64,000 nt of DNA from Cytospora piceicola (lineage: Eukaryota; Ascomycota; Sordariomycetes; Diaporthales; Cytosporaceae): contig JALQBC010000018.1 of the NCBI GenBank assembly GCA_023375675.1, positions 186,001 to 250,000 of the forward strand. Reading direction: 5' to 3'. The notes below the pieces were generated by a model. The model had not been told where the DNA came from. It saw only the letters and a list, made by a program, of their open reading frames with translations, and searched no databases. This document shows, one piece after another, positions 45,362 through 55,131 of this stretch (within the stretch, counting starts at the first letter, position 1; each line of letters begins with the position of its first letter). The position numbers and the translations under genes were made by a program.

Positions 45362-46593
45362 ATGACTGAGTTAGTCCGCCAGCCCATCGACATCCCCGCC
45401 CTCGAGGCCTACCTCTCCAAATCCGTGCCCGAGATCAAGCCACCGCTCGATGTCAAGCAGTTCGGTTATGGCCAGTCTAATCCCACCTACCTGCTCACCT
45501 CCATACCCACGGGCCAGCGCTACGTGCTGCGCAAGAAGCCCCCGGGCAGGCTCGTCTCCAAGACCGCCCACAAGGTAGAGCGTGAGTACCGCATCATCCA
45601 TGCCCTGCGCAGCACAGATGTCCCCGCCCCCGGGGCCCATGTCCTCTGCGAGGACGAGAGCGTGATCGGGACGCCCTTCTACGTCATGGAGTTCCTCGAC
45701 GGCCGCATCATCGAAGACCCCGCCATACCGGGTGTTTCTGCGCAGGAGCGCACCGAGATGTGGAGCGACGCCATCCGCACCCTGGCGAAGCTGCACCGCG
45801 TCAGTGCCAAGCATGTAGGGCTCGAGGACTTTGGGAAGCCGAATGGTTTCTACAGCCGGCAGATCGCGACGTGGCGGACCATCTGTGAGGCGCAAGCAAG
45901 AGTGGTTGATGTCGAGACTGGCGAGGAGGTGGGTGACCTGCCGCACTTCGACGAGATGATGCGCTTCTTTGAGGATGTCGGCAGGCAGCCGCGGGACAGG
46001 GGCACGTTGATACACGGCGACTACAAGATTGACAATCTTGTCTTTCATAAATCAGAGCCGAGGGTCATTGGTATCCTAGAGTGAGTTGTTCTGGCCTCAT
46101 CGCTGGTTTTCCTGAACATACCTGCTAACAGATGCCTTTTTTCTTCCTTTTCCGTAGCTGGGAGATGTCTACGATAGGTCACCCCCTCTCTGACCTGGCA
46201 AACGCATTGATGCCCTTCTTCTCTGCCCGTACAATCCACGGACCTCCAGAGACTAGAGTCCCGCATGCCCAGGCCGACTTCCTCCCTGGCGCAACTCCTG
46301 GTCTCCCGACTCCCTCCCAGCTCGCCGCGATCTATAGCACCGCTGCAGGGCTCGGCGATGGCAGGTGGAGCGGGATGGAGCAGGAGCTGAAATGGACGCA
46401 GGCCTTCAGCACGTTTAGGCTCAGTGCTATCTGCCAGGGGATAGCGGCGCGAGCGGCTATGAAACAGGCTTCCAGTGCAAAAGCGCAGCAGCACGCGATA
46501 GCAAGGGCCCCTCTGGCTGAATTCGCCTGGGTGCTGGTTCAAGAATTTGAGGAAGAGCAAACCAAGGGCAGGAACCTAAAAGCGCATATCTAG
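45362..46593 (+). CDS. Aminoglycoside-phosphotransferase-like kinase (ACAD10/11 N-domain type)
   Basis: Two exons (45,362-46,080 and 46,158-46,593) give 384 residues. It shows the APH/choline-kinase fold motifs: nucleotide-binding region GQSNPTYLL and YVLRKKPPG with the ATP-contact Lys; [11 protein letters not shown]; catalytic loop [14 protein letters not shown] (H-G-D-x4-N); and the metal-binding DWE in [17 protein letters not shown], whose Asp codon is split by the intron. This subfamily matches the N-terminal domain of human ACAD10/ACAD11 and stand-alone fungal homologues; in ACAD10/11 this kinase domain phosphorylates 4-hydroxy fatty acyl-CoA before dehydrogenation. Here no dehydrogenase domain is fused or adjacent, so the substrate is open. 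Third positions are GC-rich, more so than in its neighbours. The intron is 77 nt with a GTGAGT donor. Confidence 0.88.
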
Positions 46594-46812
46594 CGGGCTG
46601 TGATGTTGGTGCTGTATATAAAGCCACCCCCTTGACTAACAATGAAGAAGCTGTTCCCACCGAGAGGACTCAACTCAACGTTGTGGTTCAGACAGATTTG
46701 ATTTAGCCCATCACATCACATCAAGACCGCACGACTCACGCTGGCGATGCGAGACCCACAAGGGACATTCAGATTCAGTAAAAATAAAATCAACAAAACA
46801 AAATAAAAAAGA

Positions 46813-46931
46813 ACATGCAACACCGGGTATTCGCTGGTCGTCACCGACCCAACTACTAATCCAGCCCTCAGCGGCTTGTCTATGGGAGAGCGGACGGGAT
46901 CCCGAATTTTCCACTGGGTATGGTCGCATGT
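46813..46931 (-). rRNA. 5S rRNA: 5S ribosomal RNA, copy 1
   Basis: On the minus strand the gene starts ACATGCGACCATACCC and ends GTGTTGCATGTT, followed by a T-rich Pol III terminator (46,801-46,810 read on the minus strand as TTTTTTATTT). It carries the conserved AGCGAATACC and GGGATCCCGTCCGCTC segments of fungal 5S rRNA. It is a lone dispersed gene, as in Neurospora. The 5' and 3' ends pair through helix I with a G-C at the fifth base pair where copy 2 has A-U. Confidence 0.95.
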
Positions 46932-47675
46932 GGTAGAACGTGTGGTTGCTACGCTTATAACGGTGGTGGCGGAGTCGGTTCAGACTGTTGTTGATGACTA
47001 TACTCTCGTAGCAAGCACCACTCAAGACAATACAGTACATAGCATACCCTAGGCTGGGAGGGGATGGGTGGAATCACTGCTTGAGTGAAGCCCAAAATAT
47101 CCTCAAGGCGTATAAATGACCGGCCGACAAAGCGGGTTGAGAAGTTGTGTACTGTTAAGCGCTTGGGAGGGTGCATTAACAATTGAACTGATGGAATCAA
47201 TTTCATCTTGGACTTAATGACGGTTCTGAGGTCGTTGTTGGCGTGGGCATTGTTGCCGACGAGAGACCAATGGGTGCGAACACATTTCTACTAAGTGCCC
47301 AGGTGTACTTGGGTACTTAGAAACTTAGGTACTTGATCGTGCCCGGTATATGCGGGAGGAAAGATGGAAGCGCCGGGAATGAGGCAGGGGGGGGGGGGCT
47401 GTCTCAAAAGCGGTGAGCTGATTTCAATGGGATCAATGCCGGGGTCGGTCCCAGGAAGCCCTGGTCAGGGATCCACGTCCCACTTACAAAACATTCTGCC
47501 GGTTGAATGGTCTCATTCTGGCAAAACCTGTCGACCTGATCAGCCCATACATTCCCATCCAACAGCAATCTTGGGCACAATTCTTCAGTTCCAATTCAAT
47601 TAGGGCAATTGTAAACTCTACACACTTTCTCACATACTTTTCGACTCCTCTCATCCCCCCAACTGGCTCAGCAAG
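46932..47675. other. Intergenic region upstream of TPA1
   Basis: About 740 bp with a 12-G run at 47,387-47,398 and AGGTACTT-type near-palindromes at about 47,300-47,335. No supported gene. Confidence 0.45.
47387..47398. repeat. 12-G homopolymer
   Basis: Uninterrupted G run upstream of TPA1. Confidence 0.85.
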
Positions 47676-49738
47676 ATGAAGCGCAAGGCACAAACACAAG
47701 CACAACCCAAGAAGGCGCAAGTAAAACGGTCTAAAAGTAGGTCGCAAAACCGTCCGCATTCACCTATTGAGAGGTCCAGACGGCTGACTTTTGGCTCCTC
47801 TGGCTTTTTGATACAGCTCTCTCGCACGATGAGGCCAAGTCTAGGTTCAGAAGCGGTCTCTTCGACGAGGAGGTCCTGAACAACTACACCTCCGAATACG
47901 CAGAATCAGGCCCCTACAAGCACAACGTCATCCACGGCCTGATCGACGACCCTCTGCTGCGCAACGTCCGCGAAGAAATCCGTGACAACGTCAGCTTCAC
48001 CCCCAAGGAAACCGATATCTACAAGATCCACCAGTCTGGTGACCTGGCCAACCTCGACGGTCTAGACGATGAAGCCCTCTCCAAGCTCCCCAGTTTGCTC
48101 GCCCTGCGAGACGCCATGTACTCGGAGGCCTTCCGAAACTATGTCTCCCACATTACCGGCTGCGGACCCCTGAGTGGCCGCAAGACCGACATGGCCATTA
48201 ACGTCTACACCCCTGGATGCTACCTACTTTGCCACGACGATGTCATCGGCAGCCGGAAAGTCAGCTACATTCTCTACCTCACTGACCCAGACACGCCGTG
48301 GAAGCCTGAGTGGGGTGGTGCTCTCCGCCTCTTTCCCAACTTTGATCGTGAGGGCAAGGACGGCGCAATCGCAAAGACTCCTGGTCCTGATGTTGCCAAG
48401 GTGATCCCTCCCGCATGGAATCAGCTCAGCTTCTTTGCCGTTCAGCCTGGGGAGAGCTTCCACGACGTTGAAGAGGTGTACTATGCCGATACCAAGGAAC
48501 AGCTGGAGAAGGATGGCGGACGAGTGCGCATGGCCATAAGCGGCTGGTTCCACATCCCGCAGGTGGGCGAGAAGGGCTACGTCGAGGGTGCCGAGGAGGC
48601 ACAGGCCAAGAACAGCGGCTTGATGCAGCTGCAGGGTAACCCGGACCAGCACGACGAGCCACAGGCCAAGCCTGTTGCCGTCGAAGAAGCCAAGACATTT
48701 GAGGACTTTGAAGAGTCCGATATTGAGTTCCTGCTCAAATACCTCGCCCCAACATACTTGACGCCTGATACCCTGGAGCAGGCGCAGGAACACTTCGAGG
48801 AGAACTCAAGCATCACGCTGCCCAACATCCTCGGCAAGAAGTTCATTGCGCGACTGAAAGATTATGTCACTAAGAAGGAAGCCGAGGACCTGCCAGTCGA
48901 AAGCGAGAAGATCGAGGAGCAGACTGGCTGGAAGGTCTCAAAGCCACCCCACAAGCATCGCTTCCTCTATGTACAGCCAGACCAAAGCAACAAGGAGCCA
49001 GATTCCCCCATCAAGGAGTTGATTGAGGAGTTCCTGCCCAGTCCTCAGTTCAGGGCTTGGCTGTCCATGGCCACCAACAGCACCATCGAGAATTACGACT
49101 TTGTCGCCCGGCGTTTTCGCCACGGTCTGGACTACACGCTCGCCACAGGCCACGAGGGCAAACCACGCCTGGAACTCAACCTGGGCCTCACACCGACCCC
49201 GGGCTGGGGTGATGATGACGAGGAAGATCTAGAGGACGCCGAAGCTGAGCAAAACGGCAATAGCACGCAAACCAACGGCAAGAAGTCCAAATCCAAACCC
49301 AAGGGCAAGGGTAAAGCACCCGCCCAAGAACAAGAGAAAGAAGAGCCCGTGGAAGTCGGCGGCCACGAGGTATACATGGCGGGCGATGATGAGGACGATG
49401 AGGATGCCGCCATCTACAAGTCTTCTGCCGACGAAGACAATATCCTTTTCTTCCAGGCCGCGGCATGGAATAAGCTGACCATTGTTCTGAGGGACAGTGG
49501 GACCTTGCGGTTTGTCAAGTATGTTGGTCAGAAGGCCAAGGGTGATCGGTGGGACATCAGTGCAACCTATGATATCGAAGAGCAAGATGACGATGATGAC
49601 GACGAGGAGGATGAGGGAGATGAGGACGGAGAGGAAGACAACGTGGAAGGCACCGCGAATGGTGCGTCGTTGGACGATGACTCGGGAGAGGAATTCCAGG
49701 GGTTTTCGGATCACAATGATGAATCGGAATCCGATTGA
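47676..49738 (+). CDS. TPA1: Prolyl 3,4-dihydroxylase Tpa1/Ofd1 (2-oxoglutarate, Fe(II) oxygenase)
   Basis: Exons 47,676-47,736 and 47,817-49,738 give 660 residues (yeast Tpa1 has 644). The N-terminus is basic (MKRKAQTQAQPKKAQVKRSK), likely nuclear. The catalytic 2OG-Fe(II) domain has INVYTPGCYLLCHDD, providing the His and Asp ligands near residue 160, VSYILYLTDPDTPW, then SFHDVEEV with the distal His near residue 235 and RVRMAISGWFH with the 2OG-binding Arg. The second, degenerate double-stranded beta-helix domain follows from about residue 300, interrupted by an acidic and Lys-rich linker. The C-terminus is strongly acidic (runs of Asp/Glu). The family hydroxylates a proline in ribosomal protein uS12 and affects translation termination accuracy; in fission yeast Ofd1 it also controls sterol-response factor Sre1. 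The first exon is 61 nt and would be missed if only long open frames were read. Confidence 0.94.
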
Positions 49739-50225
49739 AGTAGGATAAGGAACGAGTGCCATGTCTGCCCTGTATGAATCAAAAGAACTCTAGAAGAATG
49801 AAGAATATACTCATGAACATGATCAATTTTGTCCTCATTCTGTTCTTTACTCACCGATGCCACCAGCAAAAGTGCTATCGTGAAAGCGGTGACGACCAAG
49901 CCGGCCTACATATTTGAGTAAGTACCTACCTAATTATGAGCTTACAGGACCTGTCAAGTATAAAGAGCATGTGAAGCAAACTGGGACCGATCCATCATTA
50001 CCGCGTTAGTGCCTTTCGGGAGATGGTAATGAAAAACATTATACGAAGCCGTACGGGTCGGTAACTATCACGAAGTTCTGGTGGTCATCACGATGGAGTA
50101 TACAATATCAAGCGGAGCCATTATATAAGGCAAGGGCTTAACAATTCTGGCCATAAACATCACCGAGTGGAACTCCTAGGCATCAAGTCAATAGGTTCGT
50201 CTACTCACAACCAAGGGATGACACC
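49739..50225. other. Intergenic region between convergent TPA1 and a small Cys-rich gene
   Basis: About 490 bp of 3' flanking sequence; no recognisable element beyond short AT-rich stretches. Confidence 0.4.
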
Positions 50226-50678
50226 TTACTGATCACCTCTCTCCTCTTGTTCGTCTTCTCGAGTCTCAGACCCGGTCGAAGAGGAAACCATTCCCGCTCC
50301 CAACTCCTCCGAGAAAGACAGTGACACTGGACTGAGCGACTCGTCCTCTTCCTCTTCCTCGTTCTCAGTCGCATTGCTCTCAGTCGCATTGCCCGCGTGT
50401 TGCTTATTGCCAAACTTAACATCAACCTTCAACTTCGCCTTTGCCTCAGCAATCTTTTGCTTGATAGTCGCGATCTTGTGGATCTGGTCGGTGACCTTGA
50501 CCGAGCAGCCGTGACAAAGCACCTGGACCTTGATGCTCTGGATGGGGTTGAAGTCGCGCTTCCCGCAGGGGGACTCGCACTCGCCGTTCTCATAGGCAAG
50601 CTGGAGGAAGCACTTACGGGTCATCTTGCCAAAGGATGAATGGTTGCATTGGAAGACCACCCTCTTGTGATAACACAT
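50226..50678 (-). CDS. Small Cys-rich protein with putative zinc-binding region
   Basis: Single exon, 150 residues, starting MCYHKRVVFQC. The N-terminal 60 residues carry seven cysteines (C2, C11, C23, C34, C38 and a CHGC pair), a spacing suggesting a zinc-binding module. They are followed by a helical Lys/Ala segment (IKQKIAEAKAKLKV) and an acidic, Ser-rich disordered tail (ENEEEEEDESLS). No signal peptide or transmembrane segment, so probably cytosolic or nuclear. I do not recognise a named family. The frame is open far upstream but the ATG at 50,678 starts the Cys-rich part. It lies 351 bp downstream of the HAD phosphatase gene on the same strand. Confidence 0.65.
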   Translation of the reverse strand: MCYHKRVVFQCNHSSFGKMTRKCFLQLAYENGECESPCGKRDFNPIQSIKVQVLCHGCSVKVTDQIHKIATIKQKIAEAKAKLKVDVKFGNKQHAGNATESNATENEEEEEDESLSPVSLSFSEELGAGMVSSSTGSETREDEQEERGDQ

Positions 50679-51029
50679 GCTGGGCGGACTTGGCTGGAGC
50701 AAGATGGCCAGGGCGTGAGTGAAGGGTTCGAAAGTAGTTGAGAAGTAGTTGGTAAGGTGGTCTAGAGAGTCCAGCCCTCCTGTCCGTGGTGAAGATAGTA
50801 GCCGGGTACGGAACACCGTCTGCTGCACAGCTGAAGACGATGGGGTAGAATATGGATGAGTAAATATTACACGCGCAATTGGGAGATTGAAGAACCGAGA
50901 CGAGGAAGATACACGTATATATGTGTATCCACAAGTATCGCCGGGCGAATCTGGATTGCTCTGGCACAGGCCATATGGTCTTTGTTCACTCACTGCCGCC
51001 TCAGATGGCATTGTGGCGTCTGGAGACCT
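50679..51029. other. Short spacer between the HAD gene and the small Cys-rich gene
   Basis: 351 bp serving as promoter of the Cys-rich gene and 3' flank of the HAD gene. No obvious motif. Confidence 0.4.
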
Positions 51030-52049
51030 TCACTGACCAACAAGAGGTCTTTGTCTAGCATAGTTCTCAGCTGCCACGACCCTCCTTGTCAAATAGGCGT
51101 ATTGTAGGAGTTCCCTGAAGTTACGAGCCCAGCAATTGAATCCGCCCTCCTTCCACTCAGACACGTGGGGGACGTGATAGTTTGCATCCTGTCGCAACAG
51201 TCGCAGTAACCGGCTCTCATCCTCGGCGATGATCACGCCGCCAACCTCCATGAAGCACTCCACATCGGTGGTGGAGTCACCAAAGTAGATGAATATGAGT
51301 TCCTTGTCAGGGTTAAGAGCCTTGCGTCGCCAGTAGAGGTTTCGCAGAGCCATCAGTTTGTCATTGGCCACGGTCAAGACGTCTGGCCAGAGCCCCCTGT
51401 CATTGCAATTTTCGAAAACACCGCTTGCGCTAATACTGCCGTCTTCTGGGTTGGTTCTGTTCGCGATGATCGAAGTCATATCATAACTGCCCAGGACACC
51501 CTTGATGTAGTCGGCGGACCAGTTTACCGAGAGAACGTGCATATCATGGCTCTGTGATCGGGCCTGCGCAAAGAAGCAGTCGAAGCCTTCGCGTATACGC
51601 ACGCGAGATTCCACCCTGTCCAATTGACCGGCTCTGAGGAGGTGGTCGGGCAAGACGCCTCGGAACAAGCCCTCATCTTTGACTCGGGTCAGCGAGGCTA
51701 ACTCAACCTGACGACGTTGGCGACCCGAGTACCGGTCCAGCGGGATGCGCGTGGGTTCCTCTAGACGCCCGTTGGGCCGTATTTGGGCCATGGCAATATC
51801 AACAGGTCTTGTTGGTGGCTGGGCGTCGGAGGCCACGTAAGTATGGTCATGATGGTTGATGTCCTCGACGTATGACCGCACGATGTGCTCCCAGGCCGAT
51901 GCCACCCCATTCCCATTCCCCGAACTCCCTCGACCAGCGTGGAACTCTATGGCGGCCCTGGCGAGAGATGCGATGGTATCCTTGGTGGTTATGGTATCAT
52001 CGAAGTCGAAAACCAGCTCTATGGCCACGTCCTGGCGATGATCCCCCAT
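51030..52049 (-). CDS. HAD-superfamily phosphatase-like protein
   Basis: Intronless, 339 residues from MGDHRQDVAIEL. HAD motif I is LVFDFDDTIT (nucleophile Asp with Asp at +2), motif II resembles LSVNWSADYI, a Lys lies in VANDKLMAL for motif III, and motif IV is FGDSTTDVEC. A long insert (about residues 40-150) between motifs I and II would be the cap. The C-terminus (EGGFNCWARNFRELLQ) is typical of a fungal HAD group related to yeast Cto1-type proteins. The phosphate ester used is not predictable. The frame is open upstream to 52,223, but that part is basic and unlike the family. It is transcribed away from the next gene at 53,033. Confidence 0.85.
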   Translation of the reverse strand: MGDHRQDVAIELVFDFDDTITTKDTIASLARAAIEFHAGRGSSGNGNGVASAWEHIVRSYVEDINHHDHTYVASDAQPPTRPVDIAMAQIRPNGRLEEPTRIPLDRYSGRQRRQVELASLTRVKDEGLFRGVLPDHLLRAGQLDRVESRVRIREGFDCFFAQARSQSHDMHVLSVNWSADYIKGVLGSYDMTSIIANRTNPEDGSISASGVFENCNDRGLWPDVLTVANDKLMALRNLYWRRKALNPDKELIFIYFGDSTTDVECFMEVGGVIIAEDESRLLRLLRQDANYHVPHVSEWKEGGFNCWARNFRELLQYAYLTRRVVAAENYARQRPLVGQ

Positions 52050-53032
52050 CGTGGCCTTTTGCTTCTGGCAGAGGATCCTATTCGGGAGAGTGATTGCTTT
52101 GTGGCTGTTCGAAAATGACCAAACCGGTGACCAATACCGTAGCCTTCCGAGCCTGGTGGTTGGAAGCGAGTGGTGACGAATGATGGACGAGGAAGTTTGG
52201 TTGTGCTGCTGCTGTGTATGCAAGGCTACACACCCAGTAGCTAAGATATAACTTGAGTACCTATTTAGTACTATAAAGTACCCAGGTAGCTGCTATCACC
52301 ACGCAACCCTGCAAACCTGCAAACCAGCTAGCCTCCTAAGCCTGCCACTATACTATCTAGGTAGATAGCCCTTAACTTGGCTATATAACTTAAGCTTCTA
52401 ATAAAAGGCTTACCAGTCGTATTGATTTAAGAATCTGTTGCTCAAAGTGAACTTACGCCGAAGTGTTAAGCGACCTAACGGTCCCTAAGCACCTATAGAC
52501 CTAAATGCGCCCATATGTATAAAGCTGGCTCAGCTATTCTACCTACCTAATTACTTAGAGGTAAGTAATGAGGTCGATACGGGTATCAACCATATACTCT
52601 GCAACTTGTGCGGCGGCATAGCGTGAAAACCTATACAGTCACAGCACACCGTCGCAGTAGCTATTGCTACATATGGTGACACTCAAAGGTTGCCATGACT
52701 GGTATGCCTGACCTGCATACTGAATTGAAGATGCCAACATTCTTCGCCAATAGATGATGTGTTTAGGGTTCGATGACTTTGCGAGAAAAGTGACGGGAAA
52801 AGACATCATGAGAATGGGACGAAGCTTGGAAATATTAAATGGAGGTAGAGGGAACACCCCCCCCCCCCCTCAACTTTCTTTTCCCTCCGCTACTTGTAAG
52901 TCGAATTTCGCATAAGTGTCGCATTTACCGACCTGCTCTCTCAATAAGTCCCAATCAACGGCCAACTCTGCCAAATTTGCCAACTACCTAACCTGGGTAC
53001 CTACCTCGAAAGCACAGTTTCCGATACAAATC
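52050..53032. promoter_or_regulatory. Divergent region between the HAD and small Cys-rich genes
   Basis: About 980 bp. AT-rich in the middle (52,230-52,580), with many CTAGGTAG and TACCTACCTAATTAC-type repeats and a 13-C run at 52,857-52,869. No gene is supported; a 72-codon frame (52,639-52,857, minus) lacks features. Confidence 0.45.
52857..52869. repeat. 13-C homopolymer
   Basis: Uninterrupted C run about 165 bp upstream of the small Cys-rich gene at 53,033. Confidence 0.85.
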
Positions 53033-53323
53033 ATGTGTCGAGTCGCGATCTACAAATCTCGCAGCTGCGGGTGCAAATGGCTTCAGATAATCCAGCCGTG
53101 TGCTCCGAATGCGGGATTCAGCCAGTGCTGGGAATTTGGCAATGGAATCATCAAAGATCAACCTGAAGAATACGAAAACCCGTACTGCCCACAACACGTC
53201 TTGTACGGATGGTACGACCGAAACTATACCCGTATGATCGTCCGCGAGAGAAACATCATCAGGATCGGAGCCGGTCCGAGCAGACATCATCCTGGATTGG
53301 ACCTGAGATGTAACGTGATGTGA
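53033..53323 (+). CDS. Small Cys-rich hypothetical protein
   Basis: Single exon of 96 residues starting MCRVAIYKSRSCGC. Cysteines at 2, 12, 14, about 23 and 32, then the conserved-looking YCPQHVLYGWYDRNY and a basic C-terminal part. No signal peptide. It begins like the 150-residue protein at 50,226 (M-C near the start, then a Cys around position 11-12, an aromatic and a further Cys cluster), but the rest differs. No known domain. The frame extends upstream but the ATG at 53,033 is the natural start. It could be a fungal orphan zinc-binding protein. Confidence 0.55.
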   Translation: MCRVAIYKSRSCGCKWLQIIQPCAPNAGFSQCWEFGNGIIKDQPEEYENPYCPQHVLYGWYDRNYTRMIVRERNIIRIGAGPSRHHPGLDLRCNVM

Positions 53324-53489
53324 AGAACCTTGGAAGATGCGACCACATTATAGGTACCTTGAGTATAGCCTCGTTTGTCATCACCAGGCGAACCCGACAA
53401 AGACTGCTTCGGTTGACTGATTCTCGACAGGCTTATTTGCTCTTTGCACATCTATCTACAATCGCCCGGTTTTTAATGGTTTCGCATAT

Positions 53490-54416
53490 TTAAAGGTTGC
53501 CGTTCCTGGAGTTGACCGAAGTACGCAGCATCGTGATAACCTCGGAGGGATCTTTCGCTCCAAACACGGCACTCCCTGCGACAATGACATTTGCGCCAGC
53601 ATCGGCAGCCTGGTCGATGGTGCCGGGTCCCAGTCCACCGTCGACCTCGATGTTCAGGTCGGGATACCGTTTCCTCAGCTCTTGGACCTTTGGCAGCTCG
53701 CTCGCCATGAACTTTTGCCCGCCAAAGCCAGGCTCGACCGTCATAATCAGAACCATCTAGAACACGCCGCCAACAGTCAGCATAGTAGCCCCCGCGCAAC
53801 ACCAGCACTCGCAACAACAAATGGAAACTCACATCGGGTCTTTCTTTCTCGTCCGAGTTTTCCAGAATATCCCACAGCACGTCAACGCCCGTTTTGGGCT
53901 TGATCGCAATTCCCGCCAGCAGGCCGCAGTCGTGGATGTACCGGATCAGGTCTTTGGGGTTGGTCTTCTGGTCGCTATGGCCTGAGGGACTCTCGGCGGC
54001 GGTGGAGAAGGCAGCTTCGTAGTGGAAGCAGTACAGGTCACAGCCAGCGTCCTTAAACTCCTTGACCCAGCGTTTGGGCTCGGCGATCATCATGTGGCAG
54101 TCGAAGGTGCCGCGGCCGTGGGCGGTGGTAGGAGGGGCAACATGAGGGCGGACCTTGGCGACGACCGGTGCGCCAAAGGTTATGTTGGGGACGAAGTGGC
54201 CGTCCCTAGAGGGTAATTGATTAGCAATGAACTCGAGCGTACTTTGGAAACCGAAAGCATCCACACCCTTTCTCTCCAGGGCACCTGGCACCGCACTCAC
54301 ATGATGTCGACATGAAGCCAGTCAGCCCCCTGGTCCATTGTCTTTGCGCATTCTGCTCCCAGCTTTGCAAAGTCTGCTGAGAGGATTGAGGGGGCAATAA
54401 TAGCACTCGGAGCCAT
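53490..54416 (-). CDS. RPE1: Ribulose-phosphate 3-epimerase
   Basis: Three exons (54,416-54,301, 54,205-53,833 and 53,756-53,490) give 251 residues forming a TIM barrel. Recognised motifs: [11 protein letters not shown] near the N-terminus; WLHVDIM joined to [11 protein letters not shown] across intron 1 (metal-binding His and Asp); [34 protein letters not shown] after intron 2; and [11 protein letters not shown] then [11 protein letters not shown] at the phosphate-binding end. It interconverts ribulose-5-phosphate and xylulose-5-phosphate in the cytosolic pentose-phosphate pathway. Both introns are about 76-95 nt with GTGAGT donors. A single open frame running through exon 2 into intron sequence gives a false 275-residue product. 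Its start is 715 bp from the questin-oxidase-like gene on the other strand. Confidence 0.95.
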
Positions 54417-55131
54417 TTTGAAGGTGTCTGGTACGTGTATCGGGTCTTGAAGTTGAACTTGGGAGCCGGAGTTGAATTTGGCTGCACATTATTTGTCGCA
54501 GGAAGTACATATCAATGGATGACATAACATAAAGGTGGGGGCGGGGCATGTTCCTCCGGCAGGCATTTATTGTGTCGATGCATGACAGGGGCGGGGTCTA
54601 CATAAATACGTCAGTACTTACTGTGATACCTAGCTAAATATTTAGGTACCTTCCGAGCTAGGTATAGCTAGGTAGCATACCCCCGCTAATTCGCACGTTA
54701 GGTAATGTTCGGTTCAACATACCATCATCATCAGCTGTCAGCAAAACCCGTACCACCATCGTGAGCGTGAACCTCCACACCACTTGAACAGACATAATTA
54801 CTACTCGTTATAGCTTGGCCAGCAAGCCATTGAACCTCAATATTCGGAACACACACCAAAGAGGTGAGAGGCAAGGAGTGCATTGATAATTCAGACCCAA
54901 TTGAGTCGAGTCTCACAAGTCAGGCTGCGTCAACGGTCCAAGGAAATCAGTCGCTCCAAATTGTTGGGGGACGGTGAACCTCGCCACTTCTTGCACGACA
55001 ACAACAACCTTGCAAATTCACGAGACTCTCGTTTCTTCTTGTTCCTTCTTCTCCTCTTCTATCGTCACCCACGTCACATCCCTTCTCCCAGCCTCTTCCA
55101 GTTACCCACATACTGATCAGCAGTACCTAAA
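54417..55131. promoter_or_regulatory. Divergent promoter between RPE1 and the questin-oxidase-like gene
   Basis: 715 bp between opposite start codons. It contains an array of AGCTAGGTA-like elements (54,630-54,675), and a pyrimidine-rich leader (CTTCTTCTCCTC) lies 5' of the downstream gene. Confidence 0.5.

Noticed and set aside
53473..54300. 275-residue minus-strand open frame as the complete epimerase
   Set aside because: It reads intron 1 as its N-terminus and intron 2 into a false C-terminus; splicing restores the TVEPGFGG and EVDGGLGP motifs in frame.
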